Below, one piece after another: positions 8,792 to 19,700 of a stretch of DNA of 64,000 bases (positions are counted from its first letter, which is position 1; the number at the start of each line of letters is the position of its first letter). The translations under genes were made by a program, and so were the position numbers. The notes beneath the pieces were generated by a model. It saw only the letters and a list, made by a program, of their open reading frames with translations, searched no databases and was not told where the DNA came from. Source of the stretch: Chloroflexota bacterium (GTDB lineage: Bacteria; Chloroflexota; Anaerolineae; Aggregatilineales; Ch27); assembly GCA_019873685.1 (NCBI GenBank), contig JAIOAT010000005.1, forward strand, positions 1-64,000, in the 5' to 3' direction.

Positions 8792-10192
8792 CTAACATGG
8801 GTCCAGCGACCGGCCACCCGGCAGGAACTGGCCGCGCCCCGCCTTCCCCTTGAATGCCCCTTCGTCCACGATAACCTCGCCACGGCTCAACACCATGCGC
8901 ACCCTGCCTCGCACAGGCATCCCTTCGAAGGGAGTATAGCCCGCCAGGTAATGCAGGTCCTGGTGGCGAATCACGCTTTGCGGCGCGGGATCGTAAATCA
9001 CCACATCCGCGTCGCTACCGGGCAGGATCGTCCCTTTGCGCGGGTACAGTCCGAACAACCGCGCCGGATTCTCCGCCAGCATTGCCATGAGGCGCGGCAA
9101 CCCCACATGATCGACAAACTGCGTGAACATCAGCGGCAATAGCGTCTCCACCCCCGGCAACCCGCCCGGCGTGCGGGTGAAGTCGCGTGTAGCCCGCTTT
9201 TGCGCCAGTGTGTAATCGCAGCTATCGGTGGAGAGCACGTCCACCATTCCTGCTCTGACATAGGCAGCTAGCTGCTCCATGTGGTGGGCTGAGCGCAGCG
9301 GCGGCTGCAGAATGTAACGCTCCGGATGCTCACCGGCATAGACGCTGTCATGCAGCAGCACATACTGCGGACAGGTTTCGCAGAAGAACCTGCCGCGTTG
9401 CTTGCCTTCTGCCTGTGAGCGCATACGGTTCACCAGGCTGGTCGCGTCGGCAGTAGAGTTATGCACGATGTACACCCGCGCCCCGACCAGCGAAGCCAGG
9501 TAAAGCACGCGGTTGACCGCTTCAGCCTCAGCCTCCGCCGGCCGGGCCTCGCCATGATGCCGCCAGTCAGTCTTGCCCTGTTCCACCAGCGCCTGCGTTG
9601 CCGCGGTGACCATGCTGTCATTCTCGCAATGAACCATCGCGATCATGCCGTCCGGCATGGCCCGCAACACCCGCAGAATCGCCGCATCATCCAGGTAGTA
9701 GTTCGGGCGGTACGTCGTAAACAGCTTGATGCTGGGGATGCCCAGCGCCATCAACTCGCCCAGGCTGGCCTGCAAGGCATCCAGTTCAACCTCCGGACGC
9801 AACACCACCATATGCAGCGCATAGTCAATAACTGCCCCAGTGGCTTCAGTTTGTCGCGCGGCAAGCGCCTCCGCATATGGCCTGCCCGGAATCTGATTCG
9901 CGAAGTCAATGACGGTAGTCACGCCGCCAAATGCCGCCGCCCTTGAACCCGTCTCCCAGTCATCAGCCGTCTGGTAGATGCCTGTATCAAGCTTGATGTG
10001 GGTGTGGGCATCTACAACTCCAGGGAGAACAAAGCATCCCGCCGCACTGATCACGCGATCAACTTCGCGGACCGCGCCGGGTGAGAGAATGCCAGCGATG
10101 TGTTCGCCTTCGATCAGAACGTCAGCACGCAGTAATGTCTGGCCGGTCACGACCTGGCCGCCAGTGATCAGTATCCGCTGCACTTCACCCAC
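8792..10192 (-). CDS. Hydantoinase/dihydropyrimidinase-family amidohydrolase (HyuA-like)
   Basis: The 466-residue cyclic amidohydrolase has the metal motif VVDAHTHIKLDTG (about residues 51-63), the carboxylated lysine in GIPSIKLFTTYRP (about 150) and further ligand motifs MVHCEND and YIVHNST. The late Asp is in STDSCDY. Dihydropyrimidinases, hydantoinases and allantoinases share this fold, and all open cyclic ureides. E. coli HyuA of the yge cluster is the natural comparison. The GTG start at 10192 begins one base after the 8-oxoguanine deaminase stop, with GGAGGG eight bases upstream. A GTG at 10183 is the alternative. The tight spacing implies translational coupling with the deaminase. Confidence 0.85.
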   Translation of the reverse strand: MGEVQRILITGGQVVTGQTLLRADVLIEGEHIAGILSPGAVREVDRVISAAGCFVLPGVVDAHTHIKLDTGIYQTADDWETGSRAAAFGGVTTVIDFANQIPGRPYAEALAARQTEATGAVIDYALHMVVLRPEVELDALQASLGELMALGIPSIKLFTTYRPNYYLDDAAILRVLRAMPDGMIAMVHCENDSMVTAATQALVEQGKTDWRHHGEARPAEAEAEAVNRVLYLASLVGARVYIVHNSTADATSLVNRMRSQAEGKQRGRFFCETCPQYVLLHDSVYAGEHPERYILQPPLRSAHHMEQLAAYVRAGMVDVLSTDSCDYTLAQKRATRDFTRTPGGLPGVETLLPLMFTQFVDHVGLPRLMAMLAENPARLFGLYPRKGTILPGSDADVVIYDPAPQSVIRHQDLHYLAGYTPFEGMPVRGRVRMVLSRGEVIVDEGAFKGKAGRGQFLPGGRSLDPC

Positions 10193-10193
10193 C

Positions 10194-11549
10194 TCAGACT
10201 CCCTCCACCAGCGTCCGCGCCAGCCGGTTGTGCCGTTCCAGAACCACCGGAAGATCGATCGTTTGCAGGTGCCCCTGCCGCACGACCACGCGCCCATTGA
10301 TCACAGTGTAGTCCGCATTGACCGGCATGCAGAATAGCAGCGCAGCAACCGGGTCATGCAGGGCGCCGGCAAAGCCCACCTGCTCCAGATTATAGGCAGC
10401 AAAATCCGCCGCCATGCCGGGCGCCAGAGCGCCAATATCGTCCCGCCCCAGCACCCTGGCTCCGCCGCGTGTCGCCAGCTCCAGCGCTTCCCGCGCCGAA
10501 AGTGCTGCCGGATCGCCGCCAAGGCGCTGAAGCAACAACGCCTGCCGCGCCTCAGCCAGCAGATGCCCGCTGTCATTCGACGCCGAACCGTCCACCCCCA
10601 GCCCGACCGGCACGCCTGCGTCAATCATAGCCCGGACAGGCGCTATGCCCGAAGCCAGGCGCGCATTGGAGCCTGGGCAGTGAGCCACGCCGGTGCCTGT
10701 ACGACCGAACAACGCGATCTCAGCAGCGTTGAGCTTGACACAGTGCGCGTGCCAGACATCCTCGCCAACCCATCCTACGCTCTGCACATAGTCGCCGGGA
10801 CGCATCCCAAACACTTCCCGGCTATAGTCGATGTCGTTCTGGTTCTCCGCCAGATGCGTGTGCAGACGCACGCCATAACTGCGCGCCATCGCCGCCGCTT
10901 CGCGCATCAGGGTGGTGGTTACACTGAACGGCGAACAGGGCGCCAGGCCAATCCGCAACATCGCGTAGCGTCGGTCATCGTGGTAGGTCTCGATTAAGCG
11001 CTGCGAATCGGCCAGAATCGCCCGTTCATCCTCCACAACCCTGTCCGGCGGCAACCCACCCTTGCTTTCCCCGAGGCTCATACTGCCGCGCATGGCGTGA
11101 AAACGAATCCCAATTTCCTCTGCAGCGCGGATCTCGTCGTCCAGCTTACAGTCGTTGGGGAAGATATACAGGTGATCGCTGCTGGTGGTGCAACCCGAGA
11201 GGATCAGTTCAGCCATGGCGGTAAGCGCCGAAACATACACATGCTCGGCCCGTAGCCCGGCCCAGATAGGGTAAAGGCTCTTGAGCCAACCAAACAACTC
11301 CGAATTCTGGCAGGCAGGGATGGCCCGTGTGAGCGTCTGGTACATATGGTGATGCGTGTTAACGAGGCCCGGAATGACCACGTGCCTCCTCAGTTCAAGC
11401 ACCTCATCAGCGCTGGCAGGCAGCGAGTCAGTCTCGCCCACGGCTTCGATCACACCATCCCGGATAAACAACGCGCCGTTTTCAATCTCGCGGCGCGCCT
11501 CATCCATAGTAACCAGCCTGTAGATATGCCGTACCAGAAGTGTTGCCAT
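10194..11549 (-). CDS. 8-oxoguanine deaminase (TRZ/ATZ family amidohydrolase)
   Basis: The 451-residue amidohydrolase has the HxH motif VNTHHHMYQTLTRA (about residues 63-76), which is characteristic of 8-oxoguanine deaminase. Other ligands are in LHTHLAEN, WHAHCVKL and GLGVDGSASNDSG. The family hydrolyses 8-oxoguanine to urate and ammonia. SsnA, guanine deaminase and atrazine hydrolases are related, but the NTHHHMYQ signature argues for the 8-oxoguanine group. The ATG at 11549 has GGAGGG eight bases upstream. A GTG three codons earlier would abut the site. A promoter candidate lies just upstream, so this may be the first gene of the catabolic operon. Confidence 0.82.
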   Translation of the reverse strand: MATLLVRHIYRLVTMDEARREIENGALFIRDGVIEAVGETDSLPASADEVLELRRHVVIPGLVNTHHHMYQTLTRAIPACQNSELFGWLKSLYPIWAGLRAEHVYVSALTAMAELILSGCTTSSDHLYIFPNDCKLDDEIRAAEEIGIRFHAMRGSMSLGESKGGLPPDRVVEDERAILADSQRLIETYHDDRRYAMLRIGLAPCSPFSVTTTLMREAAAMARSYGVRLHTHLAENQNDIDYSREVFGMRPGDYVQSVGWVGEDVWHAHCVKLNAAEIALFGRTGTGVAHCPGSNARLASGIAPVRAMIDAGVPVGLGVDGSASNDSGHLLAEARQALLLQRLGGDPAALSAREALELATRGGARVLGRDDIGALAPGMAADFAAYNLEQVGFAGALHDPVAALLFCMPVNADYTVINGRVVVRQGHLQTIDLPVVLERHNRLARTLVEGV

Positions 11550-11579
11550 ATGGATCACCCTCCGGGGTATGTTCCGGAC

Positions 11580-11608
11580 ACTATACTATTGTGCGCCATA
11601 CCGGGCAA
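11580..11608 (-). promoter_or_regulatory. Sigma-70-type promoter candidate for the purine-catabolic operon
   Basis: On the minus strand TTGCCC (11603-11608) is separated by exactly 17 bases from TATAGT (11580-11585). The start of transcription would fall about 25 bases before the 8-oxoguanine deaminase start codon at 11549. The -35 box touches the arm of the 12-bp hairpin at 11608-11652. Confidence 0.45.
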
Positions 11609-11652
11609 CACTCCCCGGCATAGGGGCATGGCCTGTCCCAGCCGGGGAGTGT
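11608..11652 (-). terminator. 12-bp perfect hairpin between folD and the 8-oxoguanine deaminase gene
   Basis: Arms ACACTCCCCGGC (11608-11619) and GCCGGGGAGTGT (11641-11652) are perfect complements around a 21-base loop. The hairpin lies 15 bases after the folD stop on the minus strand. No clear T-run follows, so it may be a factor-dependent terminator, an mRNA-stability element or an operator next to the promoter at 11580-11608. Confidence 0.45.
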
Positions 11653-11666
11653 CGACACATACCAGA

Positions 11667-12557
11667 CTACTTACCGGCTTTGGCGATGGCCATCTCCGCC
11701 GCCCGCAGGGTGTTCTTCAGCAGCATGGTGATCGTCATTGGCCCGACGCCGCCCGGCGATGGCGTAATCGCGCCGGCGACCTCCTTGACCTCATCAAAGG
11801 CCACATCGCCGACCCAGCGGTAACCCTTCTCCGCAGTCGGATCCTCGATCCGGTTCGAGCCAACATCGATCACCACCGCGCCCGGCTTGACCCAGTCCGC
11901 CTTGACCATCTCCGGACGTCCCACCGCCGCAATAAGAATATCTGCAGTGCGTACCACTGCAGGCAGATCTTTGGTCCGGCTGTGGCAGATGGTCACCGTC
12001 GCATTCCGGTGCAGGAGGAGCATGGCGGCAGGCAGGCCAACGATATTGCTGCGGCCCAGCACCACAGCGTTAGCCCCTGATACCTGGACACCCACCTCGT
12101 CCAGCAATACCATGCAACCATATGGCGTCGCCGGAATGAACAACGGTTCGCGGCCCTTCATCGCCAGGCGTCCGATGTTCACCGGGTGGAAGCCGTCAAC
12201 GTCTTTCTCAAGTTGTATCGCGCCCAGTATGGCTTCTTCATCAATATGATCGGGCAGAGGCAACTGTACCAGAATGCCGTGTACTTTGGGATCGGCATTC
12301 AGTTCTAGAATCAGCTTGTGGAGTTCCTCCTGAGTGGTGGTGGCAGGCAATTCGTAACCGAAAGAGTCAATCCCCACCTTGGCGCAGCGTCGCCGCTTCA
12401 TCCCCACATACTGGCGCGACGCCGGGTTGTCGCCGACGAGCACAGCGGCCAGCCCCGGGGTTACACCGTGCTCATCCTTCATCTTCTGCACAGCGGCAGC
12501 GATCTCCGCCTGCATCCGTTCGGCAATGACATTGCCATCAATGATCTGTGCGCTCAA
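11667..12557 (-). CDS. folD: FolD bifunctional methylene-THF dehydrogenase/cyclohydrolase
   Basis: The 296-residue protein is standard for FolD. Motifs are the PGLAAVLVGDNPASRQYVGMK region (the catalytic Lys/Tyr neighbourhood; Tyr in SRQYV, about 50), HGILVQLPLPDHI (about 95-107), KDVDGFHPVNIGRL (about 120) and the NADP-binding VVLGRSNIVGLPAA (about 164). It interconverts methylene-, methenyl- and formyl-tetrahydrofolate. The TTG start at 12557 has AGGAGG seven bases upstream. An upstream open extension to 13172 lacks folate-enzyme features and runs antisense to the next gene. It is on the same strand as the purine-catabolic genes but separated from them by a hairpin and a promoter candidate. 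Confidence 0.93.
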   Translation of the reverse strand: MSAQIIDGNVIAERMQAEIAAAVQKMKDEHGVTPGLAAVLVGDNPASRQYVGMKRRRCAKVGIDSFGYELPATTTQEELHKLILELNADPKVHGILVQLPLPDHIDEEAILGAIQLEKDVDGFHPVNIGRLAMKGREPLFIPATPYGCMVLLDEVGVQVSGANAVVLGRSNIVGLPAAMLLLHRNATVTICHSRTKDLPAVVRTADILIAAVGRPEMVKADWVKPGAVVIDVGSNRIEDPTAEKGYRWVGDVAFDEVKEVAGAITPSPGGVGPMTITMLLKNTLRAAEMAIAKAGK

Positions 12558-12761
12558 AGCTGCTCCTCCTTTGCATCGCCCTGATACCCGCCGCAGCCGG
12601 CATATTCTGAGCTTAGCATGGCTGGCCCTCCAGCGCCTAGTGCCATTCTTCATCACCGCATCTGCATTCCTGACCGCCAGGACAAAAAAGGACTGGATTG
12701 AACGCCATCCGCCTGCTACACTTGCAGCCTGACCCGCGCTAACACGGGTAGGAGAATGCAC

Positions 12762-13697
12762 ATGATTGACGATGCCCCCCGCCGTGGGCTGATCTTCGTC
12801 CTTGTTGGCCCCTCCGCAGTCGGCAAGAACGCCATGATGCAGGAGGCTCTGAAACAGGTAGGCAACCTCAGGCAACTCCCCACAGCCACAACACGGGAGA
12901 AGCGCCACACCGAGCAGGAAGGTCGGGAACATTTCTTTCAAACCGAAGCCAGTTTCGTGAAGCTGATCGAAGAAAACGCCCTGCTCGAATGGCAATGGGT
13001 CCATGGCCACCGCTATGGCATGCTTCGCCAGACGGTGGAAAACGCGATCACCGATACAACCGATCACGTCGCTGACATTGACGTGCTGGGTGCGGCCATC
13101 CTCAAGCATCGCTATCCGGAGAACTCGGTGCTGGTGTTTGTCTGCCCTCCTGACGCCAGGGTACTGGAACAACGGATTCGAGATCGCGCTGAAGAGACTG
13201 AGGAAGAGATCAACAGACGGCTACAGCGGGTCCCCTTCGAAATGAAATTCGCAGCCATGTGTGACTATCTGATCGTCAACGATAGTCTCAGCCAGGCTGT
13301 GGACGAGTTTATCGGGATCATCCGTGCCGAACGCAGCCGCCGCAACGCTCACAGCACCCGCGTCACCGCCCTGTTCTGCCACCAGGATCAGGCGCTTGTC
13401 CGCGCAGGTACAAAGGCCGAACTACCCAACACGCACATCCTCAGGCACGAAAAGGCAGAAACCGCGCTCAGTCGTCTGGCTGCCAGCGTCGGCATCGCCG
13501 CCTATCAGATCAGCCGTCAACCTCAGGCTCCGTCTGATGGCCTCGCTCCCTCCCACTATGTGGTCTGCCGCCAGGATGGTACAGCCCAGGTCAATCTGAT
13601 TTTCTCCTGCACTATCCTCGATCCACTGGATAAGCCGCCCACAGGCTGGGAATGGCAGCCACTGAGCACCCTCAGCCCGGATACGTTTTGCCGCTAG
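12762..13697 (+). CDS. Guanylate-kinase-like protein with altered P-loop and C-terminal Nudix-like extension
   Basis: The 311-residue product has an N-terminal domain of about 190 residues with the guanylate kinase layout: P-loop GPSAVGKN (16-23), TATTREKRHTEQEGREHFF (GMP-binding region), LEWQWVHGHRYGM and DIDVLGAAIL. The P-loop Ser/Thr after the lysine, which helps bind Mg, is Asn here. Residues after about 190 form a second domain not found in ordinary Gmk (about 205 residues). It has an alternating strand pattern and a degenerate ALSRLAASVGI helix that recalls a Nudix box without its glutamates. The start at 12762 is favoured because TAGGAGA lies seven bases upstream. It is a kinase-fold protein, but catalytic competence as Gmk is doubtful. 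Confidence 0.7.
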   Translation: MIDDAPRRGLIFVLVGPSAVGKNAMMQEALKQVGNLRQLPTATTREKRHTEQEGREHFFQTEASFVKLIEENALLEWQWVHGHRYGMLRQTVENAITDTTDHVADIDVLGAAILKHRYPENSVLVFVCPPDARVLEQRIRDRAEETEEEINRRLQRVPFEMKFAAMCDYLIVNDSLSQAVDEFIGIIRAERSRRNAHSTRVTALFCHQDQALVRAGTKAELPNTHILRHEKAETALSRLAASVGIAAYQISRQPQAPSDGLAPSHYVVCRQDGTAQVNLIFSCTILDPLDKPPTGWEWQPLSTLSPDTFCR

Positions 13698-13726
13698 GCA
13701 GTTGGTGTCCCGCTGGCTGAACAAAG

Positions 13727-13762
13727 AATCAAGCGGTACCGCCTGCGCGATACCGCTTGATT
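13727..13762. terminator. Bidirectional terminator between convergent genes
   Basis: Perfect 12-bp arms AATCAAGCGGTA (13727-13738) and TACCGCTTGATT (13751-13762) flank a 12-base loop. The hairpin sits between the ends of the convergent guanylate-kinase-like gene and gyrB. The T-runs are short on both sides. Confidence 0.6.
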
Positions 13763-13801
13763 GACTCCGGGCAAGATAGGATGGAGACAACCACCCGTCT
13801 G

Positions 13802-15784
<1,983 letters not shown>

Positions 15785-15795
15785 TCAACTTGGCT

Positions 15796-15824
15796 ATTTT
15801 AACGCATATTCCCCCACCGAGCAA
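15796..15824 (-). promoter_or_regulatory. Promoter candidate for gyrB
   Basis: On the minus strand TTGCTC (15819-15824) and TAAAAT (15796-15801) are 17 bases apart, about 39 bases upstream of the gyrB start. Confidence 0.45.
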
Positions 15825-15921
15825 AAGTTCTAGAGCCTTAGCGCTGCGCTACTAGTATCACATAAGTCCGCACGATGCACAGCCCCCAGGTAGCCAGAAA
15901 CGCATAATTGATTTTTGCAGT

Positions 15922-15949
15922 TTGCTATCTGCACTGTTAGACTTATATG
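15922..15949 (+). promoter_or_regulatory. Promoter candidate for the pth-mfd-mltG operon
   Basis: TTGCTA (15922-15927) and TATATG (15944-15949) are 16 bases apart in the AT-rich divergent region between gyrB and pth. The start codon of pth is 61 bases downstream. Confidence 0.35.
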
Positions 15950-16009
15950 TTGCTTTGTTCACGGCTACCCTCACGGCATTCGTGCGGTTGTTTTGGTGGT
16001 ACGGCTATC

Positions 16010-16729
16010 ATGGCTGAACGCTACCTGATTGTCGGCCTGGGAAACCCGGGCTTCAAATACGCAAATACCCGCCACAACATTGGCTTCCGCTGCGTGGATG
16101 CACTGGCCGAACGGCATGGCCTGTCATTCGACCGCAAACAGGGGAAAGCCCTCGTCGCCAGCGGAACCATCGCCGGGCAGCCAGTCCTGCTGATCAAGCC
16201 ACAGACGTACATGAACCTCAGCGGTGACGCCGTCAGCGCCGTGGCAAACTTCTACCGGATTACGCTGGATCGCCTCCTGGTCATCTTCGATGATCTTGAT
16301 CTGCCTGTCGGGACTATTCGTATCCGCAAGAGCGGCGGCGCTGGCGGACACAAAGGGATGATCAGTATCATCGAGCGGCTTGGCACACAGGAATTCAGTC
16401 GCATCCGGGTCGGCATTGGACGTCCTCCGGGGCGAATGGATCCCGCCGATTATGTTCTGCTACCCTTCCACGAGGGCGATGAATCCATCCTGGTTGCGGA
16501 AACAATCGACCGCGTTGTTCAGGCGGTGCAATCCTGGTTGACAGACGGCATCGAGATCACCATGAACCGCCACAATCACAATAACGGCAGCAAGGAACAC
16601 AAAGTGAGAGCCAAGGCTCAAAGCGCTCCCGGTGAGCCTCCGCCTGCCAGCGACAAGAAACCTGTAGCGCCTGCTTCGGATGCGAGCACTGCCGATAACG
16701 ATCTATCAGAGGATACCAAGAGCGGTTGA
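16010..16729 (+). CDS. pth: Peptidyl-tRNA hydrolase
   Basis: The 239-residue protein releases tRNA from stalled peptidyl-tRNA. Motifs are the N-terminal LIVGLGNPGFKYANTRHNIGF (split here as GLGNPG and TRHNIGF, including the catalytic His), KPQTYMNLSG (about 63-72), DDLDLP and GGAGGHKGMISI (about 108-119). The normal domain ends near residue 190. About 45 extra residues rich in Lys, Pro, Ala and Asp form a disordered tail. The ATG at 16010 matches the family start. Longer upstream extension to 15947 is cysteine-rich and not conserved-looking. The ribosome site is weak (GGTGG). The stop overlaps the upstream leader of mfd. Confidence 0.93.
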   Translation: MAERYLIVGLGNPGFKYANTRHNIGFRCVDALAERHGLSFDRKQGKALVASGTIAGQPVLLIKPQTYMNLSGDAVSAVANFYRITLDRLLVIFDDLDLPVGTIRIRKSGGAGGHKGMISIIERLGTQEFSRIRVGIGRPPGRMDPADYVLLPFHEGDESILVAETIDRVVQAVQSWLTDGIEITMNRHNHNNGSKEHKVRAKAQSAPGEPPPASDKKPVAPASDASTADNDLSEDTKSG

Positions 16730-16734
16730 CCAGC

Positions 16735-19700
16735 ATGCAACTCAGCGGTTTACGAGAACTTCTGCGGGACATCCCCGCCTATACAGCACTGCGCAACCAG
16801 GTCGAGACCGGTCTCAATGTAGCTGACCTGAACGTGCTGCGCTCTGCGCGGCCCTTTCTGGCGATGGCCCTGGCCACAGACCTTGGGCGCCCGCTCCTGT
16901 ACATCACCGGACGCACCAGTCGCGCCTACAATATCGCTGAGCAACTTCCGGTCTGGAATGACACGGCGGAGATTCTACGCTTTGCGGAGCCTGGGCCGTT
17001 GTTCTACGAGCGTGTGCCCTGGTCAGATACAACCATTCGCAGCCGCTTACAGACACTGGCTGCGCTTTGCCCACCGCCGCTGGAGCAACGCACCTCCGCG
17101 CCCATCGTTGTGACCTCAGCGCGCGCTCTGATGCAGAAGACTCTGCCTGTCCGGGAATTCCGCTCTGGCTCTCGCGCCCTCAAACTTGGCGCACACACCG
17201 ACCCGGAAAAGTTACTGCGCTTGCTCTTGGATATTGGCTATGAGCCGGCCACCATTGCCACAACGCCGGGCACCTTTAGCCGCCGGGGCGGCATCGTTGA
17301 CATCTATCCGATCGCTGCCGAACTTCCGGTGCGCATTGAATTCTTTGGGGACGAAATCGAGAGCATGCGACGCTTTGACCCGGCCTCCCAGCGGTCTGAC
17401 GCTGAGATTGCCCGTGTTGTGGTCACACCTGCTCGCGAAGCCTTGCCCCGCCTGGCCCCCCCGGTTGCCGGCCGTCTGGCAGACTGGTTCGCGGCTCAGC
17501 CTGATCCAGAGCAGGACGGTAGCTCCTCACGCCCGGATGGGATTGCGCTGGCCAATGGCGTGGCTTTTCCGCTGCTGGAGTATTACCTGCCCTATCTCTA
17601 CTCGCACCCTGCCGGTCTCCTCGACTATGTTCCTGAAGACGCTCTGATTGTGGTCGACGATTGGGCGGAACTGCGCGATGTCATTGAAGAGCTGGAGACG
17701 CAGGCGGTCGCCCTCCATACCGAGAAAATGGCGGGCCGCCAGATTCCGGCGGACTACCCCCTGCCCTACCTGACATGGGACGAGATTCACGAGGAACTGT
17801 CAACCCGCCGGGTATTGCATTTCGGGGAAGGCCCGGCGGCGCTGGATGCGCCACTATTCGATGACGCGCCAGCCCTGGCAGAAACCTTCAGCCCCGGGCC
17901 GCGCTTTAGCGGGCAGATCAAGCCCTTCCTGGATTACCTGTTTGAACTGCGCCTGAACAACCAGCCCGCCGTGGTGATCACCCGCCAGGCTCAGCGGCTG
18001 GCTGAATTATGGGGTGAGGTTGACAGCATCATCAAGCCGATCGAAGGCATCCACAGCATGGCTGAGATTGGCTCGCTGCAGTTTGTCGAGGGAGCGTTAG
18101 CCGAAGGGTGGACTCTTCATGGCCCCGACGGCCCAATGCACCTGCTCACCGATGCCGAGATTTTCGGCTGGCAGCGCCCGGAGCCGCGCCGGATTCGCCG
18201 CCCGCGCCCACACACGCCGGAAGCACGCTTTGCCGACCTTGAACCTGGCGATTATGTCGTCCATGTCGAATACGGGATTGGCCGTTTTGTCGGGTTGCAC
18301 AGGCGTGTACTCGGCGGCGATGAGCGCGAGTACCTGGTAGTGCAGTATGCCGGAACTGACCAGCTCTTTGTGCCTATCCATCAGGCCGATCGGCTGGCCC
18401 GCTACATCGGCGCTGACGACCGACCGCCCCAGCTCAGCAGCCTGGGCACCGCTGACTGGTCACGGGTAAAAGAAACAGCCCGTCAGGCCGTCGAAGAACT
18501 GGCCCGCGAACTCCTCGAACTGTATGCCAGACGATCCAGGATCCGGGGCCACGCCTTTGGCCCGGATACCCCCTGGCAGCACGAACTGGAAGCCTCCTTC
18601 CCGTATATCGAAACTGAAGACCAGCTCCGCGCCATTATGGAAGTTAAGCGGGATATGGAGCGCCAGCAACCGATGGATCGGCTAATCTGTGGCGATGTCG
18701 GCTACGGCAAGACGGAGGTTGCGCTGCGGGCAGCCTTCAAAGCGGTAATGGACGGCAAGCAGGTTGCGATGCTGGTGCCGACGACCGTCCTGGCCCAGCA
18801 GCACTTCAACACTTTCACGCGTCGTCTGGCGCCATTCCCCGTCAAGGTGGAGATGTTGTCGCGCTTCCGCGACCGGCATGTCCAGCGTTCGATCCTCCAC
18901 GATTTATCGACAGGCGCCATTGACATCATCATCGGCACGCACCGCCTCCTGCAATCGGATGTGCAGTTCAAGGACCTCGGCCTCCTGATCATCGATGAGG
19001 AACAGCGCTTTGGCGTCACCCACAAGGAACGCCTCAAACAGATGCGCACCGAGGTTGATGTCCTGACCATGACGGCAACGCCCATTCCACGCACGCTGTA
19101 CATGGCCCTGACCGGCATCCGCGACATCAGCACGATCCAGACTGCGCCGGAAGAGCGCCTGCCGATCACCACCCACATTGGCGTCTATGATCCCCAGCTG
19201 GTTCGCCAGGCCATCCTGCGCGAGCTTGAGCGCGGCGGGCAGGTCTACCTGGTGCACAACCGCGTGCAGACCATCCAGATGAAAGTCAAGGAAATCACTG
19301 CCCTGGTGCCGGAGGCGCGGGTGGCAATGGCACACGGGCAAATGGCCGAACATGAACTGGAACAGGTGATGCTCGGCTTTGCCCGTGGCGATTTCGACGT
19401 GCTGGTCTGTACCAGCATCATCGAGTCCGGCGTGGATATCCCCAACGCCAACACGATCCTGATCGACCGGGCCGATTGGTTCGGTCTGGCGCAGTTGTAC
19501 CAGTTACGTGGGCGTGTAGGCCGCGGCGCACAACGCGCTTACGCTTACTTCTTCCACCCGCCCTGGAGCAAGCTGACCGAGGATGCTATCCAGCGCCTGC
19601 AGACCATCAAGGAATACAACGACCTGGGCGCGGGCTTCCACATTGCCATGCGCGATCTGGAAATCCGTGGCGCAGGCGACATCCTGGGAGCGCGTCAGAG

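Noticed and set aside
10194-11549. Assignment as SsnA of the E. coli yge cluster
   Set aside because: The HxH region NTHHHMYQTLTRA fits 8-oxoguanine deaminase and differs from the SHNHFYSGLSRG region of SsnA.
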